Below are positions 9,038 through 16,920 of a DNA stretch of 35,740 bases, piece after piece. Source of the DNA: Microgenomates group bacterium Gr01-1014_7. Its GTDB lineage: Bacteria; Patescibacteriota; Microgenomatia; Daviesbacterales; UBA10151. The position numbers and the translations under genes were made by a program. The stretch covers positions 1-35,740 of the forward strand of contig VMGD01000012.1 in NCBI GenBank assembly GCA_007376405.1, written 5' to 3'. Positions within the stretch are counted from its first letter, which is position 1; the number at the start of each line of letters is the position of its first letter. The notes beneath the pieces were generated by a model. That model saw only the letters and a list, made by a program, of their open reading frames with translations, was not told the origin of the DNA and did not search any database.

Positions 9038-11491
9038 ATGAACAAATACATTCCAAGTTCCATTGAATCCAAATGGCAAAAGAAGTGGAAAGAGGATAAA
9101 CTGTTTAGTCCGGATATGGAGGTTGCTAAAAATCCATATTACAGCCTGATGATGTTCCCTTATCCTTCTGCTGAAGGCTTGCATGTAGGCAACATGTATG
9201 CTTTTTGCGGTTCAGACATACACTCCCGCTTTAAAATGATGCAGGATCTGGATGTATTTGAACCAATTGGGCTAGATGGATTTGGTATTCATAGTGAAAA
9301 CTATGCTCTAAAGGTTAATCAACACCCTGTGGAGCTTTCGAAAATCACAGAGAAGCGATTTTATGAACAATTAATGATGATCGGTAATGCGTATGACTGG
9401 ACTAGAACAGTTGAAACCTTCAAACCCAATTATTATAAGTGGACTCAATGGTTATTTTTGCAAATGTATAATAAGGGCTTAGCTTATCGTAAAAAAGCCA
9501 GTGTAAACTGGTGCCCAAAGGATTTAACAGTACTGGCTGATGAACAGGTGATTAACGGCGCATGCGAAAGGTGCGGCAGTATCGTAGAGAAAAAATTGCT
9601 GGAACAATGGTTTTTTAAGATTACCGATTATACTGAAAGACTTTTGGGTAATTTAGACAAGCTAGATTGGTCAGAAAAGGTAAAGATTGCCCAAAGGATG
9701 TGGATAGGAAAATCTGAAGGTGTGATGCTTAAATTTAATAGCGAGGATAAAGCAGCTGAGGTAGAAGTGTTTACTACGGCATTAGATACGGTGTTTGGAG
9801 TTACCTTTCTAGTCGTCAGTCCTGAAAACCCATTGCTTCAAAAATTTATTAAAGAAGACAAAAGAGAACGTGTAGATCAGTATGTAAAAGCTGTAAAAAA
9901 GAAAACAGAATCGCAGAGAATGGAGAATAGAGAAAAAACAGGTGTTTTTACGGGTGGTTATGTTATTAATCCCCTTAACCGCGAAAAAGTTCCAGTATGG
10001 GTGGCAGACTATGTTCTAGTTGGTTATGGAACAGGAGCTGTAATGGGTGTGCCAGGACATGATGCAAGAGATCACGAGTTTGCCCAAAAATTCAGTTTGA
10101 AGGTAAAACCAGTTATTAAGCCAAAGGATGGGTTTAAAGGAGCGGATGTAGGGCAAGACGGTTTTTGGGATTATCCAGAAATCAAAAATCAATTCGCAGA
10201 AACTTCTGTACTGTTTGATTCGGCACAATACAGCGGACTAACTTCCAAAGAAGCTAAACAAAAAATGTCAGACTATATTGAAGATAACAACCTTGGTAAA
10301 AGACAAATTCAATACCATCTTAGAGATTGGTTGATTTCAAGACAAAGATATTGGGGACCTCCTATACCAATAATTTATTGCGATAAATGCGGGGTAGTTG
10401 CTGTGCCGGAAAAAGACTTACCGGTTGAATTACCCTATGTTAGTGAGTTTAGGCCCAGCGGAAAAGGGCAATCTCCGCTTGCCACAAGCGCAGATTTTTA
10501 TAATGTTAAATGCCCAAACTGCGGCGGAAAAGCTAGACGGGAAACAGACGTTTCAGATACATTTTTAGATTCTTCATGGTATTTTTTAAGGTATCCTTCG
10601 GTGGAATTTGATGATAAACCCTTTGATAAGCAAAGGGTCAAGAAATGGCTGCCGGTAGATATGTACATTGGCGGAGCAGAGCATTCTGTTTTGCATCTGC
10701 TGTATTCCAGATTCATTACCATGGTACTTCACGATTTGGGTTTACTCCAGTTTGAAGAGCCTTTTTCCAAATTTAGAGCTCATGGACTACTGATTGCCGA
10801 AGGAGCCAAGATGAGTAAATCCAAAGGAAATATTGTAAATCCTGATGATTATATCAAAGAATATGGAGCAGATACTTTAAGGACTTATTTAATGTTTTTA
10901 GGTCCTTTTTCAGAGGGAGGGGATTTTCAGGATAAGGCTATTGGCGGTAGTTATCGTTTTTTGCAAAGAGTTTGGGCACTACAGGAAAAAGTGACCGATT
11001 CGGTCATCCTGAGCGAAGCGAAGGATCTGCAAATGATGCATAAGACCATAAAGAAAGTAACAGAAGACATTGAACAGTTAAAATACAACACTGCTATTGC
11101 TGCGATGATGGAATGGCTGAATTATTTATCCAGGAAGGAAAAAGTGAGGGCTGAAGAATATAAAATATATATACTGCTGCTGGCCCCATTTGCTCCGCAT
11201 ATTACGGAAGAATTATGGTATATTATTGGTGAGTCCGGGTCAATACATAAAGAATCTTGGCCGAAGTTTGATAATAAATACTTGGAAGAAGAAGAAATTT
11301 CAATACCGGTCCAGGTAGATGGAAAGGTCCGTGATATCCTTCTGATACAAAAAGATATAATAGATAATAGAGAAGTTGTAGAAAAAATCGCAATGGAGAG
11401 TCAAAAAGTTCAAAAATTTTTACAGGGAAAATCCGTGAAAAAAACTGTGTATATACCTGGTAAAATCATTAGCTTTGTAGTTAGCAATTAG
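9038..11491 (+). CDS. leuS: Leucyl-tRNA synthetase
   Basis: 817 residues from the ATG at 9038 (MNKYIPSSIESKWQ). It charges tRNA-Leu with leucine in the cytoplasm. Class I signatures: HVGN (49-52, the HIGH motif) and KMSKS (591-595). Two Zn-binding-like pairs are visible (CPKD...CERC, and CDKC with CPNC), and the large insertion between them holds the editing domain (TALDTVFGVTFLVVSPEN and following). The FRPSGKGQSPLA segment is typical of bacterial LeuRS. Near residue 660 the short stretch VILSEAKDLQ is encoded by a dispersed repeat (11003-11028) that enters the frame without breaking it. The stop codon lies inside a small inverted repeat (11481-11507). Confidence 0.97.
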   Translation: MNKYIPSSIESKWQKKWKEDKLFSPDMEVAKNPYYSLMMFPYPSAEGLHVGNMYAFCGSDIHSRFKMMQDLDVFEPIGLDGFGIHSENYALKVNQHPVELSKITEKRFYEQLMMIGNAYDWTRTVETFKPNYYKWTQWLFLQMYNKGLAYRKKASVNWCPKDLTVLADEQVINGACERCGSIVEKKLLEQWFFKITDYTERLLGNLDKLDWSEKVKIAQRMWIGKSEGVMLKFNSEDKAAEVEVFTTALDTVFGVTFLVVSPENPLLQKFIKEDKRERVDQYVKAVKKKTESQRMENREKTGVFTGGYVINPLNREKVPVWVADYVLVGYGTGAVMGVPGHDARDHEFAQKFSLKVKPVIKPKDGFKGADVGQDGFWDYPEIKNQFAETSVLFDSAQYSGLTSKEAKQKMSDYIEDNNLGKRQIQYHLRDWLISRQRYWGPPIPIIYCDKCGVVAVPEKDLPVELPYVSEFRPSGKGQSPLATSADFYNVKCPNCGGKARRETDVSDTFLDSSWYFLRYPSVEFDDKPFDKQRVKKWLPVDMYIGGAEHSVLHLLYSRFITMVLHDLGLLQFEEPFSKFRAHGLLIAEGAKMSKSKGNIVNPDDYIKEYGADTLRTYLMFLGPFSEGGDFQDKAIGGSYRFLQRVWALQEKVTDSVILSEAKDLQMMHKTIKKVTEDIEQLKYNTAIAAMMEWLNYLSRKEKVRAEEYKIYILLLAPFAPHITEELWYIIGESGSIHKESWPKFDNKYLEEEEISIPVQVDGKVRDILLIQKDIIDNREVVEKIAMESQKVQKFLQGKSVKKTVYIPGKIISFVVSN
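11003..11028. repeat. Dispersed SEAKDL element inside leuS
   Basis: GTCATCCTGAGCGAAGCGAA and the following GGATCT form a short element read in leuS as VILSEAKDL. Near-identical inverted copies lie between rplJ and rplL (24664-24737). The same peptide-coding repeat is familiar from many unrelated bacterial genomes. Confidence 0.8.
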
Positions 11492-11507
11492 TAATAAAAA
11501 TTGCTAA
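11481..11507. repeat. Inverted repeat over the leuS stop
   Basis: TTAGCAATT (11481-11489) and AATTGCTAA (11499-11507) form a perfect 9-bp stem with a 9-nt loop. It contains the end of the leuS coding region. It is AT-rich with no U-tract, so it is a weak terminator candidate. Confidence 0.5.
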
Positions 11508-11535
11508 TAAGATTTGATAGTTAGTTTAGACTGCC

Positions 11536-11967
11536 ATGACAATTAAAACAAAATATTCATACCAAAGAGATGATCAGTGGCTTTTATCCCGACTTGATTT
11601 TCTCTGGTCAAAATACTTTGTTGATATTCCCCAAAAAAACAGGTTATTTATAAGGTTTGGTAGATTCGCCAAATTTAGACTCGGTTCAATCAGGCTAAGC
11701 AAAAAAAATAGAGCTACTCATATAACCATTACTGGAATGTTCAAAGATTTGACAATTCCGCAGGAAGTGATTGATCAGACAATTGGTCATGAGCTGGTTC
11801 ATTATGCTCATGGTTTTTCATCGGTACACCCCAGACTGCACCGCTATCCCCACGCCGGCGGTGTGGTCAGAAAAGAAATGAAGGAGCGAGGGATGGAGCA
11901 TCTTTATCAGGCATACAGGAACTGGATGAAAAGCTACCGTAAACTGTTAATGAAAAGATATGCTTAA
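11536..11967 (+). CDS. SprT-like zinc metallopeptidase
   Basis: 143 residues, no signal peptide or membrane helix, so probably cytoplasmic. The motif HELVHYAH (85-92) gives the HExxH zinc site with a further His three residues on, as in SprT/Spartan-type proteases. Those act on DNA-protein crosslinks in other organisms. Downstream HPRLHRYPHAGG is His-rich and may add a metal ligand. It starts 44 nt after leuS and its stop overlaps the comEA start by 8 nt, so it is likely cotranscribed with the DNA-uptake genes. The protease fold is well supported by the motif; the substrate is unknown. Confidence 0.75.
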   Translation: MTIKTKYSYQRDDQWLLSRLDFLWSKYFVDIPQKNRLFIRFGRFAKFRLGSIRLSKKNRATHITITGMFKDLTIPQEVIDQTIGHELVHYAHGFSSVHPRLHRYPHAGGVVRKEMKERGMEHLYQAYRNWMKSYRKLLMKRYA

Positions 11968-12553
11968 AGAGCGGCTGGAAAAATTCAAAATCCCTATAGC
12001 CTTATCTCTTCTGGGAATAGTTTTAATCATAGGAGGTACATTTGCTTCTGGTTTAAACAAACACCCAACGACCTCCTCAGGGCAAGGGTTCCCCAAAGAA
12101 AGTCTGGTTAATTCTCAAAAAATGATTTCTGTTGATGTTTCCGGAGCTGTTAATAGGCCAGGTGTGTATAAATTAAATGAAGGCTCAATTGTGGAAGATG
12201 CTATTAGAGTAGGCGGCGGGTTTTCGGATTCGGCTAATAAAGAATACATATCAAAATATCTAAATATGGCACAAAAGCTATCAGATGGTAGTAAAGTATA
12301 TGTGCCTCTGACAGGAGAAACTGGACCGGGGGTCCACACCGGATCCTCAGTTTCCGCAACCAACCCCCAATCTAAGGTGAATATCAATACTTCAACTCAA
12401 GCAGAACTGGAAGCACTACCGGGAATAGGCCCGGTTACTGCCTCTAAAATAATTTCCGGAAGGCCTTACCAAACGTCAGATGAGCTAGTAAGTAAAAAAG
12501 TTGTCAGCAAGATTATATTTGAAAAGATTAAAGATTCTTTAGTAGTGTATTAA
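11960..12553 (+). CDS. comEA: ComEA-like DNA receptor (SLBB plus helix-hairpin-helix)
   Basis: 197 residues. One N-terminal membrane helix (about 11-30) anchors the protein outside the membrane. An SLBB domain follows (ISVDVSGAVNRPGVYKL...VGGGF, about 53-110), and then a C-terminal DNA-binding helix-hairpin-helix (VNINTSTQAELEALPGIGP, about 140-195). This is the layout of ComEA, which binds incoming DNA and passes it to the ComEC channel encoded next. The linker TTSSGQG near residues 37-43 may come from a short GC-rich repeat. The start overlaps the upstream stop by 8 nt. Identification is strong from the domain order and the comEC neighbour. Confidence 0.9.
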   Translation: MLKERLEKFKIPIALSLLGIVLIIGGTFASGLNKHPTTSSGQGFPKESLVNSQKMISVDVSGAVNRPGVYKLNEGSIVEDAIRVGGGFSDSANKEYISKYLNMAQKLSDGSKVYVPLTGETGPGVHTGSSVSATNPQSKVNINTSTQAELEALPGIGPVTASKIISGRPYQTSDELVSKKVVSKIIFEKIKDSLVVY

Positions 12554-12586
12554 GTATTATGTATTATGTATTAAGCAAAAAAAAAA
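12550..12586. repeat. TATTAAG/TATTATG heptamers followed by an A10 run before comEC
   Basis: Units TATTAAG, TATTATG, TATTATG, TATTAAG follow at 7-bp spacing from the comEA stop, then C and ten A's (12577-12586). The same family recurs at 17611-17697 and near 28008-28026. The homopolymer is where a one-base change would fuse an ATG to the comEC frame. Confidence 0.7.
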
Positions 12587-12653
12587 CATAATACTGACTG
12601 TTATTTTATATCTGCTTATTTATTTCATAAGGTTTCAGCAGGGAGGTTGGGAG

Positions 12654-13556
12654 TTGAAGATTGATCTTTTTAAGGTACAAAGAGATGCGCTGGACCAAAA
12701 AATTAGCCAATTTTTACCTTCACCGCAAGCTGAACTTCTGTCAGGAATTCTATTGGGACGCAGCAGAGATTTGCCGGGCCAGTTGAAACTATCCTTAAGA
12801 GACACTTCAACTTTGCATATTGTGGTGGCTTCGGGACAGAATTTGAGCATGGTGGCCGGATTTTTCCTGGGGCTATCGGGTTTAATCAGGCGGAAAAACG
12901 CTGTGATGCTTAGTTTGGCAGCGGCAATTTTCTATACGCTACTTTCAGGTTTGCAGGTGCCGATTTTACGGGCAGCGATCATGTTTTCTTTTGTATCGCT
13001 GGCACAGCTTTACGGCAGGGAAAGAGAAGGAACTTGGGTTTTAATAGTTACCGTGGGCTTAATGTTACTTGTTAATCCCCGCTGGATCACGGAAATATCC
13101 TTTCAGCTCTCTGTATTGGCCACATTTGGGGTAATAGTGGTAGCGCCAATTTTTCTCCACTGGCTGGATAAGATCCCTATTATTGGCCAGGATTTGGCTG
13201 TAAGTTTAGCTGCGCAGGTTATGATTACGCCTGTAATTGCCCAAAATTTTCATCAGTTTTCTCTGGTGGGACTCCTAACCAATGTGCTGATACTTTGGAC
13301 AGTGTCCTTTATTATGATTTTAGGCGGGGCAATGCTGGTGGCCGGCTTTTTATGGAGTAGCTTGGCATGGCTAATATCTTTAGCGGTTTCAGCGCTCTTA
13401 ACTTACTTTATTTATATAGTGCAATTTTTTGCCTCCCTCCCTTTTGCCTGGGAATATGTGGGAGAACAATGGGTAGTTATATGGATTGGATACTACATGG
13501 TGATGGGAGGAGTTTTATTAGCGCTGAATAAATCTGGAAAAATTTCTAATTTCTAA
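12654..13556 (+). CDS. comEC: ComEC-like DNA channel, competence domain only, start uncertain
   Basis: 300 residues from a TTG at 12654, mostly membrane helices. ELLSGILLGRSRDLP followed by TLHIVVASGQNLSMVAG is the ComEC competence-domain signature (usually HLLALSG with a following His or Tyr-Asn). The N-terminal OB-like region and the C-terminal metallo-beta-lactamase domain of full-length ComEC (about 700 residues) are absent. The frame stays open upstream to 12546 and would add a membrane helix (NIILTVILYLLIYFIRF), but there is no ATG in frame. An ATG at 12559 would join this frame if the A10 run at 12577-12586 had 11 A's. The true start may therefore involve slippage or a sequence error. 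The last codons and the stop lie in a heptamer array. Confidence 0.8.
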   Translation: MKIDLFKVQRDALDQKISQFLPSPQAELLSGILLGRSRDLPGQLKLSLRDTSTLHIVVASGQNLSMVAGFFLGLSGLIRRKNAVMLSLAAAIFYTLLSGLQVPILRAAIMFSFVSLAQLYGREREGTWVLIVTVGLMLLVNPRWITEISFQLSVLATFGVIVVAPIFLHWLDKIPIIGQDLAVSLAAQVMITPVIAQNFHQFSLVGLLTNVLILWTVSFIMILGGAMLVAGFLWSSLAWLISLAVSALLTYFIYIVQFFASLPFAWEYVGEQWVVIWIGYYMVMGGVLLALNKSGKISNF

Positions 13557-13564
13557 TTTCTAAT
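13541..13564. repeat. AATTTCT heptamer array ending comEC
   Basis: Three AATTTCT units in a row encode the C-terminal residues of ComEC and supply its stop codon at 13554-13556. A related AATTACT/AATTTCT array lies near 8940-8965. Confidence 0.75.
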
Positions 13565-13598
13565 GAATTTTTAATGTCTTAATGTTTAAAAATTGTGT

Positions 13599-13604
13599 TA
13601 TGAT
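13599..13604 (+). promoter_or_regulatory. -10 box of argS, near-leaderless
   Basis: TATGAT ends 8 nt before the argS ATG at 13613. There is no Shine-Dalgarno sequence in this short leader. No clear -35 box is seen. Confidence 0.45.
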
Positions 13605-13612
13605 TAAGTTGT

Positions 13613-15232
13613 ATGTTAAAACAAAAGATTTTAGAGGATCTTAAAAGAGTAGTTAGTGATTTGGGATATCCATCAGGTGATATAGTTTTATCCATTTCAA
13701 AAAATCCAACCTTCGGAGACTATAGTACAAATTTGGCTCTGCAACTTGCTAAGCTAACACAGGGCTCTAACAAGCAGACCCCGAAAGAGATTGCTAAGAA
13801 AATTGTAAATAAGTTAGGTGGCTTAAGTTACTTAGAAAAAGCAGAAGTTGCCGGCGGGGGATTTATAAATTTTTTTGTAAAGCCGGAGGATTTAGCAAAT
13901 GATTTACATGAAGTTTTGAAGGAGGGAGAAGATTTTGGAAAATCAGATATTAATAAAGGTAAAAAAGCCAGAGTAGAATTTATTTCTGCCAATCCCACCG
14001 GGCCTCTGCATATCGGGAATGCCAGAAGCGGGCCACTGGGAGATGTAATCGCCAATATTTTAACCTCCCAGGGCTATGAGGTTTTAAGGGAGTTTATAGA
14101 TAATAATGTAGGAGAACAGGTTAAAGCTTTGGGGGCAACAATCAAAGCAAAGCTGCATGGGAATTTAGCTGAAGAGAATCAGTATCAGGGAGAATATATT
14201 GACGAGCTGGTTAAGCACTTAGAGGCTGATATAGAGAATTTATCCGATGAAGAGACAGGCAGCCTGGCGGTAGAGATGATGCATGAGGAAATTATGGCCG
14301 ACTCTCATGCCATGGGAATTAAATTTGATTTGGTAGTGCACGAGTCCGAACTACGTAAGGAAGCTGCAGAGATAATAGATGAGCTTAAAAAAGCAGGAGT
14401 GGTTAAAGAAAAAGACGGAGCATTGTGGCTGGCGCCAAATGATGAGTTTTTAAAAGATCGGGAAACTGTTATTCAAAAATCTGATGGAGGATATACTTAT
14501 TTCACAGCCGATATTGTTTACCACAAGCAAAAATTCCAGTCCGGTGCAGACCCAATTATAGATATTTTTGGCAGCAATCATCATGGTCATGTTCCCAGGC
14601 TTCAGGCTGCAGTTTCTGCTTTAGGTTTTGATCCAGGTAAGCTGAAAGTTGTGCTTTATCAGTATGTCAGGGTTAAAAGAGGAAATATTGTGGTTAAGAT
14701 GAGTAAAAGAGCGGGAAATTTTATAACTGCCCGGGAAGTTTTGGATGAGGTAGGGAAGGATGCTTTCAGGTTTTATCTTCTAAGATTTGCTCCGCAAACT
14801 CATATGGATTTTGATTTGGAGCTTTTAAAGGAGGAGTCAAGCAAGAATCCGGTTTTTTATGTTCAATATGCGCATGCCAGGATGGCAAATATTTTGAATA
14901 AGGTTCAAGTGAATAAGATTCAAGAATCAAGCGTCAAGAGTCAAGAAGTGGATTTTGCTCAGTTAAACAATACGAGCGAAATAAATTTAATCAAACATCT
15001 ACTAGCCTTTCCCGATTTGGTAACAGAGCTGGCTTTAAATTTAGCGGTTCATCAGTTGACAGAATATGCCATTAATTTAGCTGATCTTTTTCATAAATTT
15101 TATGAGAACTGTCCTGTTTTACAGGCTCAAAACGATTTAAGGGAAGCAAGATTGTCACTAGTGGAGGCCTCGAGAATTACTCTGGCAAATACTTTAAAAT
15201 TTTTAGGAGTTTCAGCTCCGGAAAGGATGTAG
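13613..15232 (+). CDS. argS: Arginyl-tRNA synthetase
   Basis: 539 residues, the normal size. It charges tRNA-Arg. The N-terminal add-1 domain (residues 1-115) precedes the class I HIGH motif HIGN (133-136) in ANPTGPLHIGNARSGPLGD. The KMSKS equivalent is KMSKR (362-366), and the C-terminal anticodon-binding helical domain ends in TLANTLKFLGV. All catalytic motifs are intact. A short stretch near residues 438-450 (VNKIQESSVKSQEV) is encoded by an AAGATTCAAG-like repetitive tract and is low in complexity. It begins a run with the phosphoesterase (3-nt gap) and ndk (5-nt gap). A tRNA-Arg gene lies about 1.6 kb downstream. Confidence 0.97.
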   Translation: MLKQKILEDLKRVVSDLGYPSGDIVLSISKNPTFGDYSTNLALQLAKLTQGSNKQTPKEIAKKIVNKLGGLSYLEKAEVAGGGFINFFVKPEDLANDLHEVLKEGEDFGKSDINKGKKARVEFISANPTGPLHIGNARSGPLGDVIANILTSQGYEVLREFIDNNVGEQVKALGATIKAKLHGNLAEENQYQGEYIDELVKHLEADIENLSDEETGSLAVEMMHEEIMADSHAMGIKFDLVVHESELRKEAAEIIDELKKAGVVKEKDGALWLAPNDEFLKDRETVIQKSDGGYTYFTADIVYHKQKFQSGADPIIDIFGSNHHGHVPRLQAAVSALGFDPGKLKVVLYQYVRVKRGNIVVKMSKRAGNFITAREVLDEVGKDAFRFYLLRFAPQTHMDFDLELLKEESSKNPVFYVQYAHARMANILNKVQVNKIQESSVKSQEVDFAQLNNTSEINLIKHLLAFPDLVTELALNLAVHQLTEYAINLADLFHKFYENCPVLQAQNDLREARLSLVEASRITLANTLKFLGVSAPERM

Positions 15233-15235
15233 TTA

Positions 15236-16219
15236 ATGTTTGGAAGACGCCATTCTGGCAGACGACACACTAATGTAATATTTGTTATCTTTAGGCTGTT
15301 TTTAAGCCTGATAATGTTTGCTCTGCTTTTAGGAGGAGTTTATTCAGCATATAAGCATTTTTCCGGTGTTGACCCTCTTAAAGCCGACCCGATGGCGATA
15401 GTTTCCCAAATCACCGCATTAATTCCTTCAGTAAAATCCATACCCATAAAAATCCCTCAAAATATTTTAGGCCAGACACAACAGGCAGCCGGCATCGGCA
15501 AGATGTTGTTTAAATTTATGATAGTGGCAGATTCCCATAATGATAATGAAAGTTTAAGCAAAGCTATCTTTCAGGCCAAGAAGTCTCATCCGGATTTAGC
15601 ATTTATTATTGGTTTAGGTGACTATACGGATGTTGGCACGAAAGATGAACTAAAGAAAGCCAAACAAGTTTTTGATAGCAGCGGTTTACGTTACTTTTTG
15701 ATTCCCGGTGACCATGATTTTTGGGAAGCAAGAGAAAATGGTGAAGCTGACAGCAATTTCAGGGAAATTTTTGGGCCAACTTACCAAGCCTTTGATTTTG
15801 AAGGTTTTAAATTTTTGACTTTAAATAACAGTGACAATTATTTAGGAGTGGATGAGCAGCAAATGGTTTGGATAGGCAGTGAGCTGGAAAAGGCAAAAAC
15901 AGATAGTGTTAAAGGGATTTATGTTTTTTTACATGAGCCGCTTTTTCACCCGTCATCTGACAGGGTAATGGGAAAAGTGGATAGTAAATTAAAGCAACAA
16001 GCCCAAAGTTTGATTCTGCAATTTAAAACTGCGGGAGTAAAAAAGATTTTTTCAGGGGATATTCATTATTTCAGTGAATACCCGGAGCCTGCAACCGCTC
16101 TTCCAATGGTAACTGTTGGGGCTATAACAAAAGAAAGAAATCCTCAAGCTCCCAGGTTTGCAGTAGGGTATATGTTTGGAGATGGTACTGTCAGGGTAGA
16201 GGATGTGGAAATTAAGTAG
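15236..16219 (+). CDS. Membrane-anchored calcineurin-like metallophosphoesterase
   Basis: 327 residues. A basic N-terminus (FGRRHSGRRH) and one membrane helix (about 13-36) hold a catalytic domain outside the membrane. The two-metal phosphoesterase ligands appear in order: DSH (in VADSHND), GDYTD, GDHDF, HEPLFH and SGDIHYF. The final GDIH motif and the lack of extra domains resemble purple-acid-phosphatase-like members. The substrate cannot be told; phosphomonoesters, nucleotides or cell-wall phosphates are all possible. It is cotranscribed with argS and ndk, separated by 3 and 5 nt. Family confidence is high, function unspecific. Confidence 0.85.
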   Translation: MFGRRHSGRRHTNVIFVIFRLFLSLIMFALLLGGVYSAYKHFSGVDPLKADPMAIVSQITALIPSVKSIPIKIPQNILGQTQQAAGIGKMLFKFMIVADSHNDNESLSKAIFQAKKSHPDLAFIIGLGDYTDVGTKDELKKAKQVFDSSGLRYFLIPGDHDFWEARENGEADSNFREIFGPTYQAFDFEGFKFLTLNNSDNYLGVDEQQMVWIGSELEKAKTDSVKGIYVFLHEPLFHPSSDRVMGKVDSKLKQQAQSLILQFKTAGVKKIFSGDIHYFSEYPEPATALPMVTVGAITKERNPQAPRFAVGYMFGDGTVRVEDVEIK

Positions 16220-16224
16220 GCCTT

Positions 16225-16740
16225 ATGTTACAGAAAACACTAATAATTATTAAACCTGACGGGGTTCAAAAAGGCCTGACAGATGAGATTATCAGAAGAT
16301 ACGGCGCTGTAGGGCTTAAGGTTATAAAGAGAAAAGATACGATGGCTCCTCTGGAGATAGTGGAAAAGCACTATCCGATGGACCCAGGATATCTTCGTTC
16401 AATTGGGAAAAAAACCATAGCTGCCGGACAAAAAGTAAAATCGCCGGAAGATCAGGGCAGGAATGTGGTTAATTGGCTGCGAAAGTTTATTACTTCCGGC
16501 CCGGTTGTGGTGATTCTTTTGGAAGGGGATGATGCTGTGGCAGTTGCCCGAGCCGTAACCGGTTTTACTGATCCATCAACAGCCGAAAAGGGAACCATCA
16601 GAGGGGATTTGGGAACAGATTCAATTCTTGTAGCCAATAAAGAACAGCGCCCGGTTTATAACCTAATTCATGCCTCTGGTTCTCCGGAGGAAGCTGAAAA
16701 AGAAATTAAGCTTTGGTTTGGTCGGGGTGCTGGGAATTGA
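16225..16740 (+). CDS. ndk: Nucleoside diphosphate kinase
   Basis: 171 residues against about 140-150 for typical bacterial Ndk. It transfers the terminal phosphate between nucleoside triphosphates through a phospho-His. KTLIIIKPDGV opens the protein and the catalytic His149 sits in NLIHASGSPEEAEKEI, the usual NxxHGSDS segment. An insertion of about 20 residues (residues 50-80, after HYPMDP) replaces the short loop of canonical Ndk. The last seven codons (GRGAGN and stop) lie on DNA that also encodes the 3' half of the T-arm and the acceptor end of tRNA-Pro on the opposite strand. A shorter 3' end is therefore constrained by the tRNA. Confidence 0.93.
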   Translation: MLQKTLIIIKPDGVQKGLTDEIIRRYGAVGLKVIKRKDTMAPLEIVEKHYPMDPGYLRSIGKKTIAAGQKVKSPEDQGRNVVNWLRKFITSGPVVVILLEGDDAVAVARAVTGFTDPSTAEKGTIRGDLGTDSILVANKEQRPVYNLIHASGSPEEAEKEIKLWFGRGAGN

Positions 16741-16793
16741 ACCCAGTGTCTCTGCGACCCGAACGCAGCGTGATACCGATTCACTACACCCCG
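16719..16793 (-). tRNA. tRNA-Pro (CGG)
   Basis: Read on the minus strand: acceptor CGGGGTG paired with CACCCCG, D-arm GTGA/TCAC, anticodon stem CTGCG/CGCAG with loop TTCGGGT (anticodon CGG), variable AGACA, T-arm CTGGG/CCCAG with loop TTCAATT, discriminator A and an encoded CCA. The C1-G72 pair is typical of bacterial tRNA-Pro. A TATAAT box at 16807-16802 lies 8 nt upstream. Its 3' end overlaps ndk by 22 nt. Confidence 0.95.
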
Positions 16794-16837
16794 CAGCTTA
16801 AATTATACCCCCTGAAGTGTTAGAATTATATATGTTT

Positions 16838-16911
16838 GGCCCTGTAGCTCAACGGATTAGAGCGGCCGCGTCCTAAGCGGTAGGTTGTGAGTTCGATTCT
16901 CGCCAGGGCCG
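16838..16911 (+). tRNA. tRNA-Arg (CCT)
   Basis: Acceptor GGCCCTG/CAGGGCC, D-stem GCTC/GAGC, anticodon stem GCCGC/GCGGT with loop GTCCTAA (anticodon CCT), T-arm GTGAG/CTCGC with loop TTCGATT, discriminator G. CCA is not encoded (GCAT follows), unlike the neighbouring tRNA-Pro. AT-rich -10-like sequence (TTATATATG) precedes it. The sortase gene begins 9 nt after it, so the two may share a transcript. Confidence 0.95.
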
Positions 16912-16920
16912 CATCCGAAT

